Assembly (NCBI GenBank): GCA_003213515.1
Contig: QCMV01000009.1
Location: forward strand, 1-46,275
Source: Pelagibacteraceae bacterium AG-422-N09
Lineage (GTDB): Bacteria > Pseudomonadota > Alphaproteobacteria > Pelagibacterales > AG-422-B15
Reading direction: 5' to 3'
DNA: 46,275 nt
The notes below the pieces were generated by a model, which worked only from the letters and a program-made list of their open reading frames with translations, did not search any database and was not told the origin of the DNA. Below are positions 1-7,993 of the stretch, in pieces; position 1 is the first letter of the stretch; every line of letters begins with the position of its first letter. Position numbers and translations under genes: made by a program.

Positions 1-488
1 TGGTTAAGAATATTGTTTGGAACTTCTTGAATAGCACCTTCAATTATAATTGCATTAAAAGGTGATTGCTCATTATATCCTTTCACAATTTCATTTTTTA
101 TGAAGACTACGTTATTTAAACTGTTTTTTTTTATTGCATTTTCAGAATTACTTAGAAGTCTCTCATTTTCTTCAACAACAATCACTGTTTCTGCTTGATG
201 AGATAAAATTGCGCTTAGATAGCCAGTAGTTGCTCCCAATATCAAAACATTCTCGTTAGCTTTCAAATTTATACTTAAAGCTATTTGAGCAATCAGACTA
301 GGCTTCAAAATTGTTCTTTCATTCTCTAGTATGATATTTTTTTCAATATATGACATCTCTTTCACGGTTTCAGGCATAAAGTCATTTCTATCAAGGGAAT
401 AGAAAATAGAGAGTAGTTCCTCACTCATACCATTTATTGGCTTTATTTGCCCTTCAATCATATTTTTATTGAGTGTTGATTCTGCCAT
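1..488 (-). CDS. pcm: Protein-L-isoaspartate O-methyltransferase family protein (3' end cut by window edge)
   Basis: SAM-dependent methyltransferase of the Pcm family, which repairs isoaspartyl residues in damaged proteins in the cytoplasm. About 162 residues are visible from the ATG at 488; the C-terminus lies outside the window. The N-terminus (MIEGQIKP near residues 10-17, then NDFMPE near 35-40) matches the short helical lead of the family. SAM-binding motif I is VLILGATTGY (81-90), and an acidic VVEE follows the next strand. The glycine motif is weaker than the usual GSGSGY, which fits the divergent alphaproteobacterial paralogue often found near tolC rather than the classical enzyme. 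That subfamily choice is inference; the fold assignment is firmer. No tolC can be checked because the downstream side is missing. Confidence 0.75.
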   Translation of the reverse strand, partial: MAESTLNKNMIEGQIKPINGMSEELLSIFYSLDRNDFMPETVKEMSYIEKNIILENERTILKPSLIAQIALSINLKANENVLILGATTGYLSAILSHQAETVIVVEENERLLSNSENAIKKNSLNNVVFIKNEIVKGYNEQSPFNAIIIEGAIQEVPNNILN

Positions 489-582
489 AATTTTATTGAT
501 ACGTTTTTATAGTATATGATTACTTACTTTTCAAAATTATTCACATTTTGTGATTATTAATGATATATAAAACTTACATTTG

Positions 583-656
583 GGCCACGTGGCGGAATGG
601 TTACGCAGAGGACTGCAAATCCTTGTATACCGGTTCGATTCCGGTCGTGGCCTCCA
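583..656 (+). tRNA. tRNA-Cys (GCA)
   Basis: A complete cloverleaf can be drawn. The acceptor arm GGCCACG (583-589) pairs with CGTGGCC (646-652). The anticodon loop CTGCAAA gives anticodon GCA. The T arm is CCGGTTCGATTCCGG. The discriminator is T653 and CCA is encoded (654-656). The gene ends 6 bases before the stop of the convergent winged-helix/TPR gene. Confidence 0.97.
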
Positions 657-662
657 TTCATT

Positions 663-1679
663 TTAAATAAGGTGCTTATTAAGCGATTGAATAATTCTAT
701 CTGCTTGATCATCACGTATCCATGAATGAAAATTTTTTATCATCGGAGGCGAAAAATTTGGCAGCAATTGGTTGAGCTTACTTTTCATTGACCTTATCGA
801 AGTACCTTTTTCATGTGATGCAAGATAGGCAATATAAGATTGAGGATATTCTGGCTGAAGTCTTATCAATTTTTCTGAATATTTTTGTGCATCCTTCATT
901 TTTTCATCAATAAAGTTGAATCTCCATAGCTCATAATATGTTCTCCATTGCCCATAAATATCCTCGTATAATTCAAGTGCTTTTTCCATCTCTTGATAGG
1001 CTCTCTTTTTCTCATCAATTTGAAATAAGGATGAGCCAAATAATCGACGTCCATGTGCAAACTTCTTATTTAGCTTAATTGAATTGTAAGAGTGATTCAA
1101 AGCGAGATCAAAATTACCACCATAATAATATGATAACCCAAAGGCAAATTGACAAAGAAAATTATTTTCATTTAATGAAACTGAACTTCTTGCAAGGTTT
1201 AAAAGTGTTTTTCTAACTTTGTTTGGATCTCTTACATTAAACATCCAAAGTTTATCAGCATAAGACATAGCAATTTTTGAAATCGTAATAGCTAAGTCTT
1301 CTTTTGGTATTGAACTACTTAATTTGTCATATGAGTTTTTTGATAATAAAAACCTAATTGTTCTTTTATCTTTTTGGTTTTTTGATTTTCTTATTACTCC
1401 ATTTTCTTCAAGATATTTTAACCTTCTCCAAAGGGTTCTTTCTGGGGATTGAGTAAAGTATTGAATGTCATAAAATGAAAGACCTTTATAAAAATTAACA
1501 TAAAGTCTAAATACAATTTCTAAATCTAATAAGCTTGTAAGCGCAAGTGATTTAAGTACTTTAAATAAACCACCATACAAAAAACTAAAAACAGCCTCAT
1601 CAAGTAAATTTACATTTTTAGAAACTTGATCACTTCTACCAAATCCAAACTCATAAATATTGTCTTTTTGTACCGTCAT
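663..1679 (-). CDS. Winged-helix / TPR protein, putative transcriptional regulator
   Basis: 338 residues, no family recognised with certainty. Residues about 52-120 look like a winged helix-turn-helix: helices around LDLEIVFRLY and LSFYDIQYFTQ, a recognition-like helix RTLWRRLKYLEENGVI, then a basic KNQKDKRTIRFLL wing, as in MarR-type domains. Residues about 172-290 form helical pairs of TPR type (SYYYGGNFDLALNHSYNSIK, then AYQEMEKALELY). The tail, LLPNFSPPMIKNFHSW to about 330, resembles the C-terminus of TPR modules in CadC-like regulators and class III adenylate cyclases. No membrane segment or signal peptide is seen. It stands alone between tRNA-Cys and tRNA-Asn, so there is no operon clue to a target. 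A role in transcription is inference from the domains. Confidence 0.6.
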   Translation of the reverse strand: MTVQKDNIYEFGFGRSDQVSKNVNLLDEAVFSFLYGGLFKVLKSLALTSLLDLEIVFRLYVNFYKGLSFYDIQYFTQSPERTLWRRLKYLEENGVIRKSKNQKDKRTIRFLLSKNSYDKLSSSIPKEDLAITISKIAMSYADKLWMFNVRDPNKVRKTLLNLARSSVSLNENNFLCQFAFGLSYYYGGNFDLALNHSYNSIKLNKKFAHGRRLFGSSLFQIDEKKRAYQEMEKALELYEDIYGQWRTYYELWRFNFIDEKMKDAQKYSEKLIRLQPEYPQSYIAYLASHEKGTSIRSMKSKLNQLLPNFSPPMIKNFHSWIRDDQADRIIQSLNKHLI

Positions 1680-1754
1680 GGAGAATATTTATATCTTTCT
1701 TATTGAAGTAAAACTAGATATAAACTTTATCATTTGTTATAAGAAGCTAAATAA

Positions 1755-1830
1755 TCCCCGGTAGCTCAGTTGGTAGAGCAAGCGGCTGTTAACCGCTTTG
1801 TCACTGGTTCGAGTCCAGTCCGGGGAGCCA
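1755..1830 (+). tRNA. tRNA-Asn (GTT)
   Basis: Acceptor TCCCCGG (1755-1761) pairs with CCGGGGA (1820-1826). The D arm contains GCTCAGTTGGTAGAGC and the anticodon loop CTGTTAA gives GTT. The T arm is CTGGTTCGAGTCCAG. Discriminator G1827 and encoded CCA (1828-1830) complete it. The CCA end lies 2 bases from the aapP stop codon on the other strand. Confidence 0.97.
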
Positions 1831-1846
1831 AATTATAAAATTTGGC
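1827..1846. terminator. Hairpin spanning the tRNA-Asn 3' end and the aapP stop codon
   Basis: GCCAAATT (1827-1834) and AATTTGGC (1839-1846) form a perfect 8-bp stem with a 4-base loop. It begins at the tRNA discriminator base and contains the tRNA CCA and the last codons of convergent aapP. The T-tract on either strand is weak, so it may be a processing signal or a poor terminator. Confidence 0.35.
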
Positions 1847-2570
1847 TTAAGAATGTTTTAGTTCGCTCACTTTCAGGATTGTCAAAAAAGTCTTTTGGAT
1901 TTTTTGCTTCTACAATTTGTCCTTCATCCATGAAAATAATACTATCCGCAACCTCTTTGGCGAATCCCATTTCGTGTGTAACAACAATCATGGTCATGCC
2001 ACCTTGAGCAAGGCCAACCATCACATCTAATACTTCCTTAATCATCTCAGGATCAAGAGCTGAAGTGGGTTCATCAAAAAGCATAATTCTCGGTTCCATA
2101 CAAAGTGCTCGTGCTATTGCCGCTCTTTGCTGTTGACCACCAGATAACTGAGCAGGATACTTGTGTGCCTGATCATCTATTTGAACTCGTTTTAAATATT
2201 CCATGGCTTTTTCTTTTGCTTCAGCTTTTGGTAGTTTGCGAACCCATATAGGGGCAAGCGAACAATTATCTAATATGGATAAATGAGGAAATAAATTAAA
2301 TTGTTGAAATACCATTCCAACTTCTCCACGAATTCTCTCGATACTTCTACTGTCGTTAGTCAGCTCTGTGCCTTCTACTATAATATTTCCTCTTTGATGT
2401 TCCTCTAATCTATTGATGCATCTGATAAGTGTTGATTTGCCAGATCCAGATGGACCACAAATAACAATCTTTTCCCCTTTGTTAATTTCAAGATTAATAT
2501 TATTTAATACATGAAGTTCACCGAACCATTTGTGAACATTTTTCATTTCTATCATTAATTCAGAACTCAT
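1833..2570 (-). CDS. aapP: General L-amino-acid ABC transporter, ATP-binding protein AapP
   Basis: Cytoplasmic ATPase that powers the AapJQMP amino-acid importer. 245 residues, a normal length for polar amino-acid ABC ATPases. Visible motifs are Walker [10 protein letters not shown] (39-47), Q-loop Q89, signature LSGGQQQR (142-149), Walker B IMLFDE (162-167) and switch histidine H199 in VVTHEMG. It is last in a minus-strand operon with aapJ, aapQ and aapM, starting 2 bases after the aapM stop. The family handles broad L-amino acids including glutamate and aspartate; substrate here is inferred from the adjacent AapJ-type binding protein and the paired permeases. Confidence 0.95.
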   Translation of the reverse strand: MSSELMIEMKNVHKWFGELHVLNNINLEINKGEKIVICGPSGSGKSTLIRCINRLEEHQRGNIIVEGTELTNDSRSIERIRGEVGMVFQQFNLFPHLSILDNCSLAPIWVRKLPKAEAKEKAMEYLKRVQIDDQAHKYPAQLSGGQQQRAAIARALCMEPRIMLFDEPTSALDPEMIKEVLDVMVGLAQGGMTMIVVTHEMGFAKEVADSIIFMDEGQIVEAKNPKDFFDNPESERTKTFLSQIL

Positions 2571-2572
2571 AT

Positions 2573-3655
2573 TTATCTTCCCGTATCTAATTTCTTTTCA
2601 AGACGTTGACTATACCAACTCATAGCATAACAAAAAACCCAAAATACTGCAGCAGCAAAAACATATCCCTCATGAGAAAAACCCAACCAATCTGGATTTG
2701 TTCCAACAAATTGAATAATACCCAGAAAATCAAATAAACCTATAACTAAAACCAGGGTTGTATCCTTAAATATTGCTATAAAGCTTCCTATAATTGCTGG
2801 TATCACCATTTTGAGTGACTGAGGTAAAATTACTAATGCCATCATTCTCCAATACGTTAACCCAACTGCTTGCGATGCTTCGTACTGTCCCTTTGGCATT
2901 GCCTGCAAACCACCTCGGACAACTTCTGCTAAATATGCAGCTGAAAAAAACATAACACCAATCAATGCTCGAATTAATTTATCAAAGTTAACCCCCTCGG
3001 GCATAAACAGTGGAAACATATTTGAAGCCATAAATAAAACTGTTATGAGCGGAACACCTCTCCAAATTTCAATAAAGATTGTACATAAAATTGAAACTAC
3101 AGGCAGCTTAGACCTTCTTCCCAGAGCTAGCATTACTCCAATTGGTAGAGATAATACAATTCCAACTCCAGCAATAACTAGTGTTAAAAATAAGCCACCC
3201 CATAAACGAGTTTCAACCGCTTCAAGGCCAAGACCCCCTGACAACATAACCACACAAATGATTGGGAAAATTATAAGAAGAAAAGCACCAACCCACCCTT
3301 TGTACTTCAGATTAGGAATAAGAAGATATGCACCTGATATTAATAGAATAAGATAAACAATATTTATTCTCCATAATTCCTCAGTTGGGTATAGTCCATA
3401 AAATATAAGCTTGATATTTTGTTGTATAAATATCCAACATGCTCCTTCGTTTGTGCAGTCATCTCGGGTTGAGCCAGTAAAATTTGCATCTAAAAATATC
3501 CAGTTCACTAAAGGAGGGATTAGAACGTAAAGTAGGTATAGGCCAAAAATTGTAAGCAAAGAATTATACCAATTAGAAAAAAGATTTTTTCTAAGCCATC
3601 CCATTGCTCCTAACTCGATAACTGGAGGTCCGATTTCTTTGTTTGCAGTGCTCAT
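2573..3655 (-). CDS. aapM: General L-amino-acid ABC transporter permease AapM
   Basis: Inner-membrane permease, half of the AapQ/AapM channel. 360 residues. The N-terminus carries the AapM-typical [17 protein letters not shown] (19-35), followed by extra membrane segments and a soluble loop with two cysteines (about 67-73). The C-terminal permease domain has the EAA loop [11 protein letters not shown] (256-266), which docks on the ATPase. It follows aapQ with no gap (3655/3656) and precedes aapP by 2 bases, so translation is probably coupled. The extended N-terminal membrane part, longer than in simple HisM-type permeases, separates Aap/Bzt-type transporters from smaller polar amino-acid systems. 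Confidence 0.94.
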   Translation of the reverse strand: MSTANKEIGPPVIELGAMGWLRKNLFSNWYNSLLTIFGLYLLYVLIPPLVNWIFLDANFTGSTRDDCTNEGACWIFIQQNIKLIFYGLYPTEELWRINIVYLILLISGAYLLIPNLKYKGWVGAFLLIIFPIICVVMLSGGLGLEAVETRLWGGLFLTLVIAGVGIVLSLPIGVMLALGRRSKLPVVSILCTIFIEIWRGVPLITVLFMASNMFPLFMPEGVNFDKLIRALIGVMFFSAAYLAEVVRGGLQAMPKGQYEASQAVGLTYWRMMALVILPQSLKMVIPAIIGSFIAIFKDTTLVLVIGLFDFLGIIQFVGTNPDWLGFSHEGYVFAAAVFWVFCYAMSWYSQRLEKKLDTGR

Positions 3656-4834
3656 TTATCTTTCACCATCAACTTTCATAAATCTATTAAACAGATTCAT
3701 AATTAGAGATGTGAATAGGCTTAAAAATAGATATACACCCATCACCATTCCAATAATTTCAATTGCTTGACCGGTTTGCATCAATGCCGTTCCAGCAAAT
3801 ACCAAAACGAGATCAGGATATGCAATAGCAGCCGCCAAGGAAGAGTTTTTAGTTAAGTTTAAATATTGATTAGTTAATGGAGGTACAATAACCCGCAAAG
3901 CCTGGGGAATTATAATTAGTCGAAGTATTAGATTTTGTTTTAGGCCAACAGATTTTGCAGCTTCTGTTTGACCTTTCGAAACTGCCATTATGCCACCTCT
4001 GACTACCTCTGCAATAAATGATGCTGTGTACATGGCTAATGCAAAAGTTAATGCAACTAATTCAGGTATTAACTTTACACCACCTTTAAAATTAAAACCT
4101 TTTAATTCAGGGTATTCGAAAGAAACTGGAAATCCAGTTGCCGCTAAACTTATGAAGAAAGTACCTAAGATTAATGCTGTTGATACATAGAAGGCAGGAA
4201 ATCTCTCTCCAGTTCTATTTTGTCTTCGTTTTGCCCAAATGAATATTCCAATTGAGATTATTATTGTTAGCCAAAGCATGTAAAATATTATTGACGATCC
4301 CTCACCAAATACAGTGTCAGGTATAAACAAACCTCTGTTATTTAGAAAAAATGAATCGTAAAGCTCTAAACTTTGCTTAGGTTTTGGGAGTGCCCTTAAA
4401 ACAGCAAAGTACCAAAAAAATATTTGAAGGAGTAATGGGATATTTCTAAGAATCTCAACATAAGCCTCTGCAATCTTTGCAATCAACCAATTAGATGATA
4501 GCCGCATGATACCTACTGTAAATCCGATTATTGTTGCAAAAAGAATTCCTATTCCTGCGACCAGCAAGGTATTCAATAAACCTACAATGAATGAGTCAAA
4601 ATAAGTAGATGTTGGAGAATACTCTATGAGAGTCATGCCTATATCAAACTGAGACTCAACTCCTAGAAAGTGAAAACCGCTTGCTAAGCCCCGTTCCAGC
4701 ATATTGCGAGCTGTGTTAGTAACAATGTAGTAAATACCAAGAGCTACTAACCCCAATGTGATAAGCTGATAGAAGACTCCTTGAACACTTCTATTAAATA
4801 TAAAACTTCCAATTTTTGATTTGTCCGTCTCCAT
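3656..4834 (-). CDS. aapQ: General L-amino-acid ABC transporter permease AapQ
   Basis: Partner permease of AapM in the inner membrane. 392 residues, usual for AapQ. Hydrophobic segments occur near 20-40, 85-105, 180-200 and through the C-terminal half. The EAA loop reads GQTEAAKSVGL, and the family-typical NSSLAAAIAYPDLV follows near the C-terminus. It is separated from aapJ by about 100 bases that hold a strong stem-loop, so aapQMP messages probably arise by read-through and are less abundant than aapJ messages. Whether aapQ also has its own promoter cannot be judged from the sequence. Confidence 0.94.
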   Translation of the reverse strand: METDKSKIGSFIFNRSVQGVFYQLITLGLVALGIYYIVTNTARNMLERGLASGFHFLGVESQFDIGMTLIEYSPTSTYFDSFIVGLLNTLLVAGIGILFATIIGFTVGIMRLSSNWLIAKIAEAYVEILRNIPLLLQIFFWYFAVLRALPKPKQSLELYDSFFLNNRGLFIPDTVFGEGSSIIFYMLWLTIIISIGIFIWAKRRQNRTGERFPAFYVSTALILGTFFISLAATGFPVSFEYPELKGFNFKGGVKLIPELVALTFALAMYTASFIAEVVRGGIMAVSKGQTEAAKSVGLKQNLILRLIIIPQALRVIVPPLTNQYLNLTKNSSLAAAIAYPDLVLVFAGTALMQTGQAIEIIGMVMGVYLFLSLFTSLIMNLFNRFMKVDGER

Positions 4835-4873
4835 AACAGCTAGAAACTATATATTGATTTGAGTTATTTACAT

Positions 4874-4903
4874 ATAAAAAAGGGGGCCAGTATGGCCCCC
4901 TTT
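4874..4903 (-). terminator. GC-rich stem-loop after aapJ (attenuating terminator)
   Basis: On the minus strand a 10-bp stem (4894-4903 with 4879-4888, core GGGGGCC/GGCCCCC, loop of 5) is followed by a run of T. It lies between the aapJ stop and the aapQ start. It fits partial termination or 3'-end protection, giving more binding protein than permease, as is common for ABC importers. Confidence 0.85.
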
Positions 4904-4935
4904 AAAGTGATCTTCGCTAGAAATATATTCTAGTA

Positions 4936-5961
4936 TTATCTAGCTGGGGGAGCGTATAGAACTCCACCATCTTTATAAGAAGCGTTTGGTGATCCTGCTC
5001 TTGCAAGGCCTACAGGAGTATTTTCTCCTACGTGTTTTTCGTAAACATCACCGTAGTTTCCTACCATTGTAACAATGTCATAAGACCAGCTGTCACCTAG
5101 GTTCAAGCCTGCGCCAGTTCCACCTTCTTTACCACATAGTCTTGCAACTACAGGGTTTGAAGTTAAGGCGCACTCTGTCTTAGCATTTGATTGAGTTAAG
5201 CCGAATTCTTCAGCTTCAATCATAGCGTTTAATGACCATCTAACCACGTCAGCCCAGTCTCCATCACCTTCTCTAACAACAGGCCCTAAAGGTTCTTTAG
5301 AAATTGTTTCAGGAAGAACAACGTGTGCATCTGGATCAGCTAGTTTTGTTCTTTGAGCTGCTAAACCTGATTTATCAGTTGTATAAGTATCGCAACGACC
5401 TTCGTCATATGCATTCACAACTTCGTCAGCTTTTTCAAAAACAACTGGCTCATAAGCCATGCCATTTGCTCTAAAAAAGTCAGCCATATTTAATTCAGTG
5501 GTAGTACCAAGGTTAGTACAAACACTTGCACCATCTAGTTCCATTGCACTAGCAATGCCTGAGTCTTTTCTAACCATGAAACCTTGACCATCATAGAAGT
5601 TAACGCCCGCAAACTCTAAACCAATTTGAGCGTCACGTGACAATGTCCAAGTAGTGTTTCGTGATAATACGTCAATTTCACCAGCTTGAAGTGCAGTAAA
5701 TCTTTCTTTTGCTGTAAGAGGCACGTACTTCACTTTGTCTGGATCACCAAAAATGGCAGCAGAAACAGCACGACATACGTCTACATCAATACCACTCCAG
5801 TTTCCATCCGCATCTGGGTTTGAAAAACCAGGAACTCCCTGACTTACACCACAGTTGAAAAATCCTTGTGATTTAACAGTATCCAAAGTTCCAGCAAATG
5901 CAGCTGGTACCATCAACACTGAACAAACTAATCCAAGGAATGTATTTCTTATTGTATTCAT
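4936..5961 (-). CDS. aapJ: General L-amino-acid ABC transporter periplasmic binding protein AapJ
   Basis: Periplasmic receptor that delivers L-amino acids to AapQM. 341 residues with a clear signal peptide; hydrophobic LGLVCSVLMVPAAFA ends near residue 23 with AFA before GTLDTVK. The mature start (QGFFNCGVSQGVPGFSN) and the ligand-fold stretch SGIDVDVCRAVSAAIFGD are characteristic of the AapJ/BztA group. An SD-like AAAGGA lies about 10 bases before the ATG. Base use is richer in G+C than neighbouring genes, with tidy codons, as expected of a very highly expressed transport protein. It is first in the aapJQMP operon. Confidence 0.95.
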   Translation of the reverse strand: MNTIRNTFLGLVCSVLMVPAAFAGTLDTVKSQGFFNCGVSQGVPGFSNPDADGNWSGIDVDVCRAVSAAIFGDPDKVKYVPLTAKERFTALQAGEIDVLSRNTTWTLSRDAQIGLEFAGVNFYDGQGFMVRKDSGIASAMELDGASVCTNLGTTTELNMADFFRANGMAYEPVVFEKADEVVNAYDEGRCDTYTTDKSGLAAQRTKLADPDAHVVLPETISKEPLGPVVREGDGDWADVVRWSLNAMIEAEEFGLTQSNAKTECALTSNPVVARLCGKEGGTGAGLNLGDSWSYDIVTMVGNYGDVYEKHVGENTPVGLARAGSPNASYKDGGVLYAPPAR

Positions 5962-6080
5962 AAGTGATTAATCCTTTATTTTGATTTAATTAATTAAATT
6001 ATGGAAAATATAATCACAGTTTTAATTTGAAGAGAAACAAATAAAGAAGAAACAGAAAAGACAAATTGACACTACTATAT

Positions 6081-6108
6081 ATTGTATCAAATCATTATCT
6101 AACCACAA
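6081..6108 (-). promoter_or_regulatory. aapJ: Possible aapJ promoter
   Basis: Minus strand TTGTGG (6103-6108), 16 bases, TACAAT (6081-6086). This would give a leader of about 110 bases before the aapJ ATG, and that leader includes a nearly pure pyrimidine tract at about 6030-6065. Elements are only partly consensus and the region is AT-rich, so this is tentative. Confidence 0.3.
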
Positions 6109-6754
6109 TTGATCGTGCTGCAGTTATTCTTATATCTACCTCTTCAATTGTTTCATCTATCAATGACAATGCGTAATCTAGTTCTTCAGAACTTAGTTCT
6201 GCAATAAGGTCATCAATTCCTTCCTTTCCTGCGCCGCATAATGAAGACTTATTACATTGCAAATACCACCTAACTGATTGAACAAGATCTTTTTTTACTC
6301 CATCTCCAAACTCGTACATGTTTGCAACATTATATTGAGCTTCAGGAACACCTCTTTCTGCTGCAAATAAATAATACTGAAATGCTTTTTTATAATTTGG
6401 CCAAAATACCCAGTGATTATCGTAATATTCTCCTATGGCATAAGCTGCTCTCGGATCGTTATCATTTTCATACAGATCTAAAAAAATCTCATATGCTTTT
6501 TTGTAGTTTGATTCATTCTCATCTAAACAGAAGTCATCAATCTTACATAAATTTATAGAAGAAGCATCATTATATAAAAGTCCTAAAATATATTTTGCAT
6601 CAGGATTTGACTCTGTATTTACAAAGTCTTTTAAAACTTTTATTGCTTCTTCTTTCTTTCCAGTTGCGAAAAGATCATAAACATTTTCAGCTTTTGAAAA
6701 TGCTGAAGAACCAAGTAATACTAACAATATGATTGTAATAAATAATTTCTTCAT
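6095..6754 (-). CDS. Secreted Sel1-like repeat protein
   Basis: 219 residues, function unknown. A signal peptide is evident (MKKLFITIILLVLLGSSAFS, cleavage near 20-23), so the protein is periplasmic or secreted. The rest is helical repeats of TPR/Sel1 type: EEAIKVLKDFV and AKYILGLLYND near 35-63, then the clearest Sel1 units KAFQYYLFAAERGVPEAQYN and NMYEFGDGVKKDLVQSVRWY (about 123-165). Such proteins usually serve as interaction scaffolds. The start codon lies only 8 bases after the tRNA-Arg CCA end and no Shine-Dalgarno sequence is visible, so its message probably comes from processing of a tRNA-containing transcript. Confidence 0.7.
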   Translation of the reverse strand: MKKLFITIILLVLLGSSAFSKAENVYDLFATGKKEEAIKVLKDFVNTESNPDAKYILGLLYNDASSINLCKIDDFCLDENESNYKKAYEIFLDLYENDNDPRAAYAIGEYYDNHWVFWPNYKKAFQYYLFAAERGVPEAQYNVANMYEFGDGVKKDLVQSVRWYLQCNKSSLCGAGKEGIDDLIAELSSEELDYALSLIDETIEEVDIRITAARSIVVR

Positions 6755-6762
6755 TGTGTTGA

Positions 6763-6839
6763 TGGCGCGCCCGAGAGGATTCGAACCTCTGACCCACAGC
6801 TTAGAAGGCTGTTGCTCTATCCAGCTGAGCTACGGGCGC
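6763..6839 (-). tRNA. tRNA-Arg (TCT)
   Basis: On the minus strand GCGCCCG (6839-6833) pairs with CGGGCGC (6773-6767). The anticodon loop CTTCTAA gives TCT and the T arm GAGGTTCGAATCCTC is intact. Discriminator G is at 6766 and CCA is encoded (6765-6763). Its first base directly follows the stop codon of the upstream complex I gene, and the next gene starts 8 bases after CCA. Confidence 0.97.
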
Positions 6840-7118
6840 CTACTTAAAGTTATCGGCGTAAGATTTATTTATAACTTTCCTTTCTGAGGTTTCAAGAATT
6901 TCATAATCAATGCTATTTTTTTTTGCATAACTGACCGCTTCTTCTTTAGATGAGAACTTTAATTCAATTTGAGAAACAGTACTACTACCGCCATTCCAAC
7001 CCATCATAGTATCTTTAAGTTGATTTTTTTGGTCCGAAAATTTTAAAACCCATTTATTATATTTTGATCTTCCTGACTGCATTGCAGTTTTAGAGGGTTT
7101 ATATATTTTAGCTTTCAT
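6840..7118 (-). CDS. NDUFS4-like accessory subunit of respiratory complex I
   Basis: 92 residues matching the 'ETC complex I subunit conserved region' family, the bacterial homologue of mitochondrial NDUFS4 (18 kDa subunit). Diagnostic stretches are AKIYKPSKTAMQSGRSK at the N-terminus, WVLKF, DTMMGWNGG in the middle, and KFSSKEEAVSYAKKNSIDYE near the C-terminus. The family is essentially restricted to alphaproteobacteria and mitochondria, where it stabilises the NADH-oxidising arm, so it is also a taxonomic marker. It begins 5 bases after aguB and its TAG stop abuts the first base of tRNA-Arg. No nuo genes are in the window. Confidence 0.88.
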   Translation of the reverse strand: MKAKIYKPSKTAMQSGRSKYNKWVLKFSDQKNQLKDTMMGWNGGSSTVSQIELKFSSKEEAVSYAKKNSIDYEILETSERKVINKSYADNFK

Positions 7119-7123
7119 ATTCT

Positions 7124-7993
7124 CTATTCTGATCCATCTAGATTAAGAAGGCCTTTATAGAGTTCAGGTCTTCGATCTCTAAAAACCCCCCAAACGTTTC
7201 GCAAGGTTTCAGCTTCAGACAAATTAATCTTTCCTATCAGGACTTCTTCTTTATCTCTACTTCCTTCTGCGATTTTGTCGCCAACATGATTTGTCACGAA
7301 GGAACGACCATAAAAATAGTTTTCAATATCAATTCCTTTTTCAGTTCCAATTCTATTTGAAGCAATGACTGGTATTTGATTTGATGCAGAGTGACCTATC
7401 ATCGCTCTTTGCCACATATCAGAGCTATCAAATCCATCATCTTCCGGTTCTCCTCCAATAGCAGTTGGATATAGTAATAATTCTGCTCCACTTAGAACCA
7501 TGGACCTTGCGGCTTCCGGAAACCACTGATCCCAACATATACCTACTCCAATCTTAGCGTATTTTGTGTTCCATACTTTAAAACCTGTGTCTCCAGGATT
7601 AAAATAAAACTTTTCCTGGTAGCCAGGTCCATCAGGAATGTGCGACTTTCTATATTTTCCTAATACGCTTCCATCTGCATCTACAATCGCAACTGAATTA
7701 TAATGAGCCCTATTTGCTTTTTCAAAAAAACTCACTGGCAAAACAACTTTCAGTTCTTTAGCTAATTCAGAAAATTTTTTTATTGTTGGATGGTTCTCAA
7801 AAGGCTTTGATAATTCAAACAGTTCTTCTTTTTGGTCCATGCAAAAATATTGTGATTCAAATAACTCTTGAATTAAAATTATTTGAGCGCCCTCGGAAGC
7901 AGCCTGTCTGACAAGTTTCTCAGCATTACTCACATTCTTATCAGTTTCATTAGAGCAAGCCATTTGCGTTGCTGCCACGGTTACTTCTCTCAC
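7124..7993 (-). CDS. aguB: N-carbamoylputrescine amidase AguB
   Basis: Hydrolyses N-carbamoylputrescine to putrescine, CO2 and ammonia, the last step of the agmatine route to polyamines. It is a nitrilase-superfamily enzyme of 289 residues, the usual length. The catalytic triad is visible: E43 in IQELFES, K116 in KYRKSHIPDGPGY, and C153 in GICWDQWFPEAAR. The QYFCMD stretch near 48-53 and the GYQEKFYFNPGDTGF segment are typical of carbamoylputrescine amidases. The gene overlaps the 3' end of aguA by 4 bases (ATGA-type coupling), which supports the pathway assignment. Confidence 0.94.
   Translation of the reverse strand: MREVTVAATQMACSNETDKNVSNAEKLVRQAASEGAQIILIQELFESQYFCMDQKEELFELSKPFENHPTIKKFSELAKELKVVLPVSFFEKANRAHYNSVAIVDADGSVLGKYRKSHIPDGPGYQEKFYFNPGDTGFKVWNTKYAKIGVGICWDQWFPEAARSMVLSGAELLLYPTAIGGEPEDDGFDSSDMWQRAMIGHSASNQIPVIASNRIGTEKGIDIENYFYGRSFVTNHVGDKIAEGSRDKEEVLIGKINLSEAETLRNVWGVFRDRRPELYKGLLNLDGSE

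Noticed and set aside
1798-2007. Plus-strand reading frame starting in tRNA-Asn
   Set aside because: Begins with a LVRVQSGEP-type peptide, a tRNA T-arm artefact, and lies antisense to aapP.
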